A stretch of 64,000 nucleotides of DNA. Origin: Treponema sp. (GTDB lineage: Bacteria > Spirochaetota > Spirochaetia > Treponematales > Breznakiellaceae). Below are positions 62,809 through 64,000 of the stretch, in pieces (the stretch's first letter is position 1; every line of letters begins with the position of its first letter). The translations under genes were made by a program, and so were the position numbers. The notes beneath the pieces are model-generated. The model was given only the letters and a program-made list of their open reading frames with translations. It was not told the DNA's origin and did not search any database. The DNA is taken from contig JAISAQ010000040.1 in the NCBI GenBank assembly GCA_031266775.1, forward strand, positions 1-64,000. The letters are read 5' to 3'.

Positions 62809-64000
62809 ATGCCGGAAGGTTCAGCGGGTATTGATCCGCGTGACAGTGAACAGCATCTCCGGGCGCTGGAGGGGATACTTCGCGATCCCGAATTTGCCCC
62901 CTATATCGTTTATGAACGGGTACTGGAAGCCCGCGAAGGCCGTTACGCGCCTTTTCCCCCCGGACTGGATGAACGAGTTGCCGCGGCCCTGCGGCGGAGG
63001 GGAATAGAAAGGCTGTATACCCACCAGCTTGATGTCTGGAACATGCTTAAAGAGGGAAAAAACACCGCGGTGCTTACCCCTACGGCGTCGGGAAAGACCC
63101 TCTGCTACAATCTTCCCTGCCTTGACATCCTGATGAAGGACGAAAGGGCCCGCTGCCTGTACCTTTTTCCCACCAAGGCCCTTTCCCAGGATCAGCAGTC
63201 GGAGCTTAACGGCATCGTTTCCCCGGATGGTTCAGGCGGTTTCTTCCCCGGCCTTCCGGTAAAAGCGGTTACCTACGACGGGGACACCCCGGAAAGCCTC
63301 CGCATAGCGGCCAGGGATACGGGCCGTATCGTCATTTCGAATCCCGATATGCTTCACGCGGGAATACTTCCCAATCATCCTAAATGGATAAAGTTCTTTT
63401 CAAACCTGAAATTTGTAGTGATAGACGAAGCCCACGCCTACCGGGGCGTTCTGGGAAGCCATGTGGCCAATGTCTTAAGGCGGCTCCGGCGCGTTGCCGC
63501 GTTTTACGGCGCGCGTCCCCGCTTCATCCTCTGTTCCGCCACTATCGCCAATCCGGCTGAGCTGGCCCGTTCGCTTACCGGGGAAGAGACGCTTCTTGTC
63601 GACAACAACGGCGCGCCCCGGGGCGAAAAGCGCGTTATCCTTTACAACCCCCCGCTGGTGGACGCCGTTCAGGGGATCAGGCGCGGCGTGGTTGGTGAAA
63701 GCCGCCGCTGGATGCTTGCCCTTCTCAGGGCGGGTATCAAAACCATCCTCTTTGCCCATTCGCGGATCAGAACCGAAGTAGCGGCAAGTTATGTCAATGA
63801 GGATCTGGCGAACCTGTACACCGCCAACGAGAGGATCAGGGTCGAGGCTTACCGGGGAGGACTTCTGCCCAATGAGAGGCGCGAAATAGAGAGGGGGCTG
63901 CGTGAGGGGGACATACAGGGGGTGGTTTCAACCAACGCGCTGGAACTGGGCATAGACATAGGCGGCCTTGACGCCTCCGTAGTGGCGGGTTTCCCCGGTT
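62809..64000 (+). CDS. DEAD/DEAH-box helicase of the YprA/MrfA type (cut by window end)
   Basis: The frame is open from ATG 62809 to the last base. Motifs in order: Q-like YTHQLDVWNML, Walker A TPTASGKTLCYN, Ia LFPTKALSQDQ, Walker B VVIDEAHAYRG, III LCSATIANP, IV TILFAHSRIRTE, then LRVEAYRGGL-type and VVSTNALELGIDIGGLDASV with VAGFPG. This spacing is that of the YprA/MrfA DNA-repair helicases. The C-terminal DUF1998 domain lies beyond the window. No strong ribosome site precedes the ATG. Confidence 0.88.
   Translation, partial: MPEGSAGIDPRDSEQHLRALEGILRDPEFAPYIVYERVLEAREGRYAPFPPGLDERVAAALRRRGIERLYTHQLDVWNMLKEGKNTAVLTPTASGKTLCYNLPCLDILMKDERARCLYLFPTKALSQDQQSELNGIVSPDGSGGFFPGLPVKAVTYDGDTPESLRIAARDTGRIVISNPDMLHAGILPNHPKWIKFFSNLKFVVIDEAHAYRGVLGSHVANVLRRLRRVAAFYGARPRFILCSATIANPAELARSLTGEETLLVDNNGAPRGEKRVILYNPPLVDAVQGIRRGVVGESRRWMLALLRAGIKTILFAHSRIRTEVAASYVNEDLANLYTANERIRVEAYRGGLLPNERREIERGLREGDIQGVVSTNALELGIDIGGLDASVVAGFPG

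Noticed and set aside
62759-63007. 82-codon frame before the helicase
   Set aside because: It overlaps the helicase start in another frame; the helicase frame from 62809 carries all helicase motifs.

Overview
The window joins two unlike halves. Positions 1 to about 33.8 kb are a Mu-like transposable prophage (Mu A and B proteins, GemA, Mor, Ner, S24 repressor, contractile tail). Positions 34.1-64 kb are GC-rich bacterial chromosome. The chromosomal genes suggest a spirochaete of the Treponema group: a long PPi-dependent phosphofructokinase, a two-domain cyclic-nucleotide-binding regulator, a TetR/RND/LolA-like cluster and a DUF4139/DUF3999/DUF2339 operon. That assignment is recall of family distribution, not a search, and is moderate in confidence.

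Prophage layout. Almost all genes are on the minus strand, so they read from high to low coordinates. Lysis genes and the first head genes come first (33.7-25.6 kb: endolysin, holin, spanin-like pair, gp25-gp27, terminase, DNA methyltransferase, portal, gp30). Next is an accessory and lysogeny island (25.6-22.5 kb: a structured element with a micro-ORF, a DUF2786 gene, an initiator-type tRNA, a membrane protein and the repressor). The early operon follows (22.4-15.4 kb: Ner, small genes, DUF3164, transposase A, target-capture ATPase B, GemA, Mor). Last come the remaining head genes and the contractile tail (15.35-0.4 kb: protease/scaffold, major head protein, sheath, tube, frameshifted chaperone, tape measure, baseplate, fibre). 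No essential module is duplicated, so this is most simply one phage whose lysis/terminase/portal block lies ahead of the early region instead of after Mor as in Mu. The left end, with an apparent invertible tail-fibre 3' end, probably continues beyond the window; the right end lies somewhere in 33.73-34.08 kb and is not resolved.

Chromosomal layout. A tRNA-Leu(GAG) and a GH18 lipoprotein border the prophage. Then come a TetR regulator, an RND/MMPL exporter, a LolA-like protein and an outer-membrane protein (35.4-41.4 kb); a minus-strand DUF4139/DUF3999/DUF2339 operon (41.4-47.8 kb); PPi-phosphofructokinase and an archaeal-type UMP kinase; an ECF sigma/anti-sigma operon ending in an apparently inactive transglutaminase-like lipoprotein (50.3-53.6 kb); cysS and murB with interlocking divergent start codons; a dual cNMP-binding regulator; a secreted protein and a DUF192 lipoprotein; ClpC; GlgC; and a YprA/MrfA-type helicase cut by the window end.

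The most notable signals are the inverted second copy of the tail-fibre C-terminus, the prophage-borne initiator-like tRNA, the micro-ORF/structured element at 25.3-25.57 kb, the permuted phage module order, the -1 frameshift in the tail chaperone, the toxin-like tail on the gp30 head protein and an Ig-like fold fused to the capsid protein.
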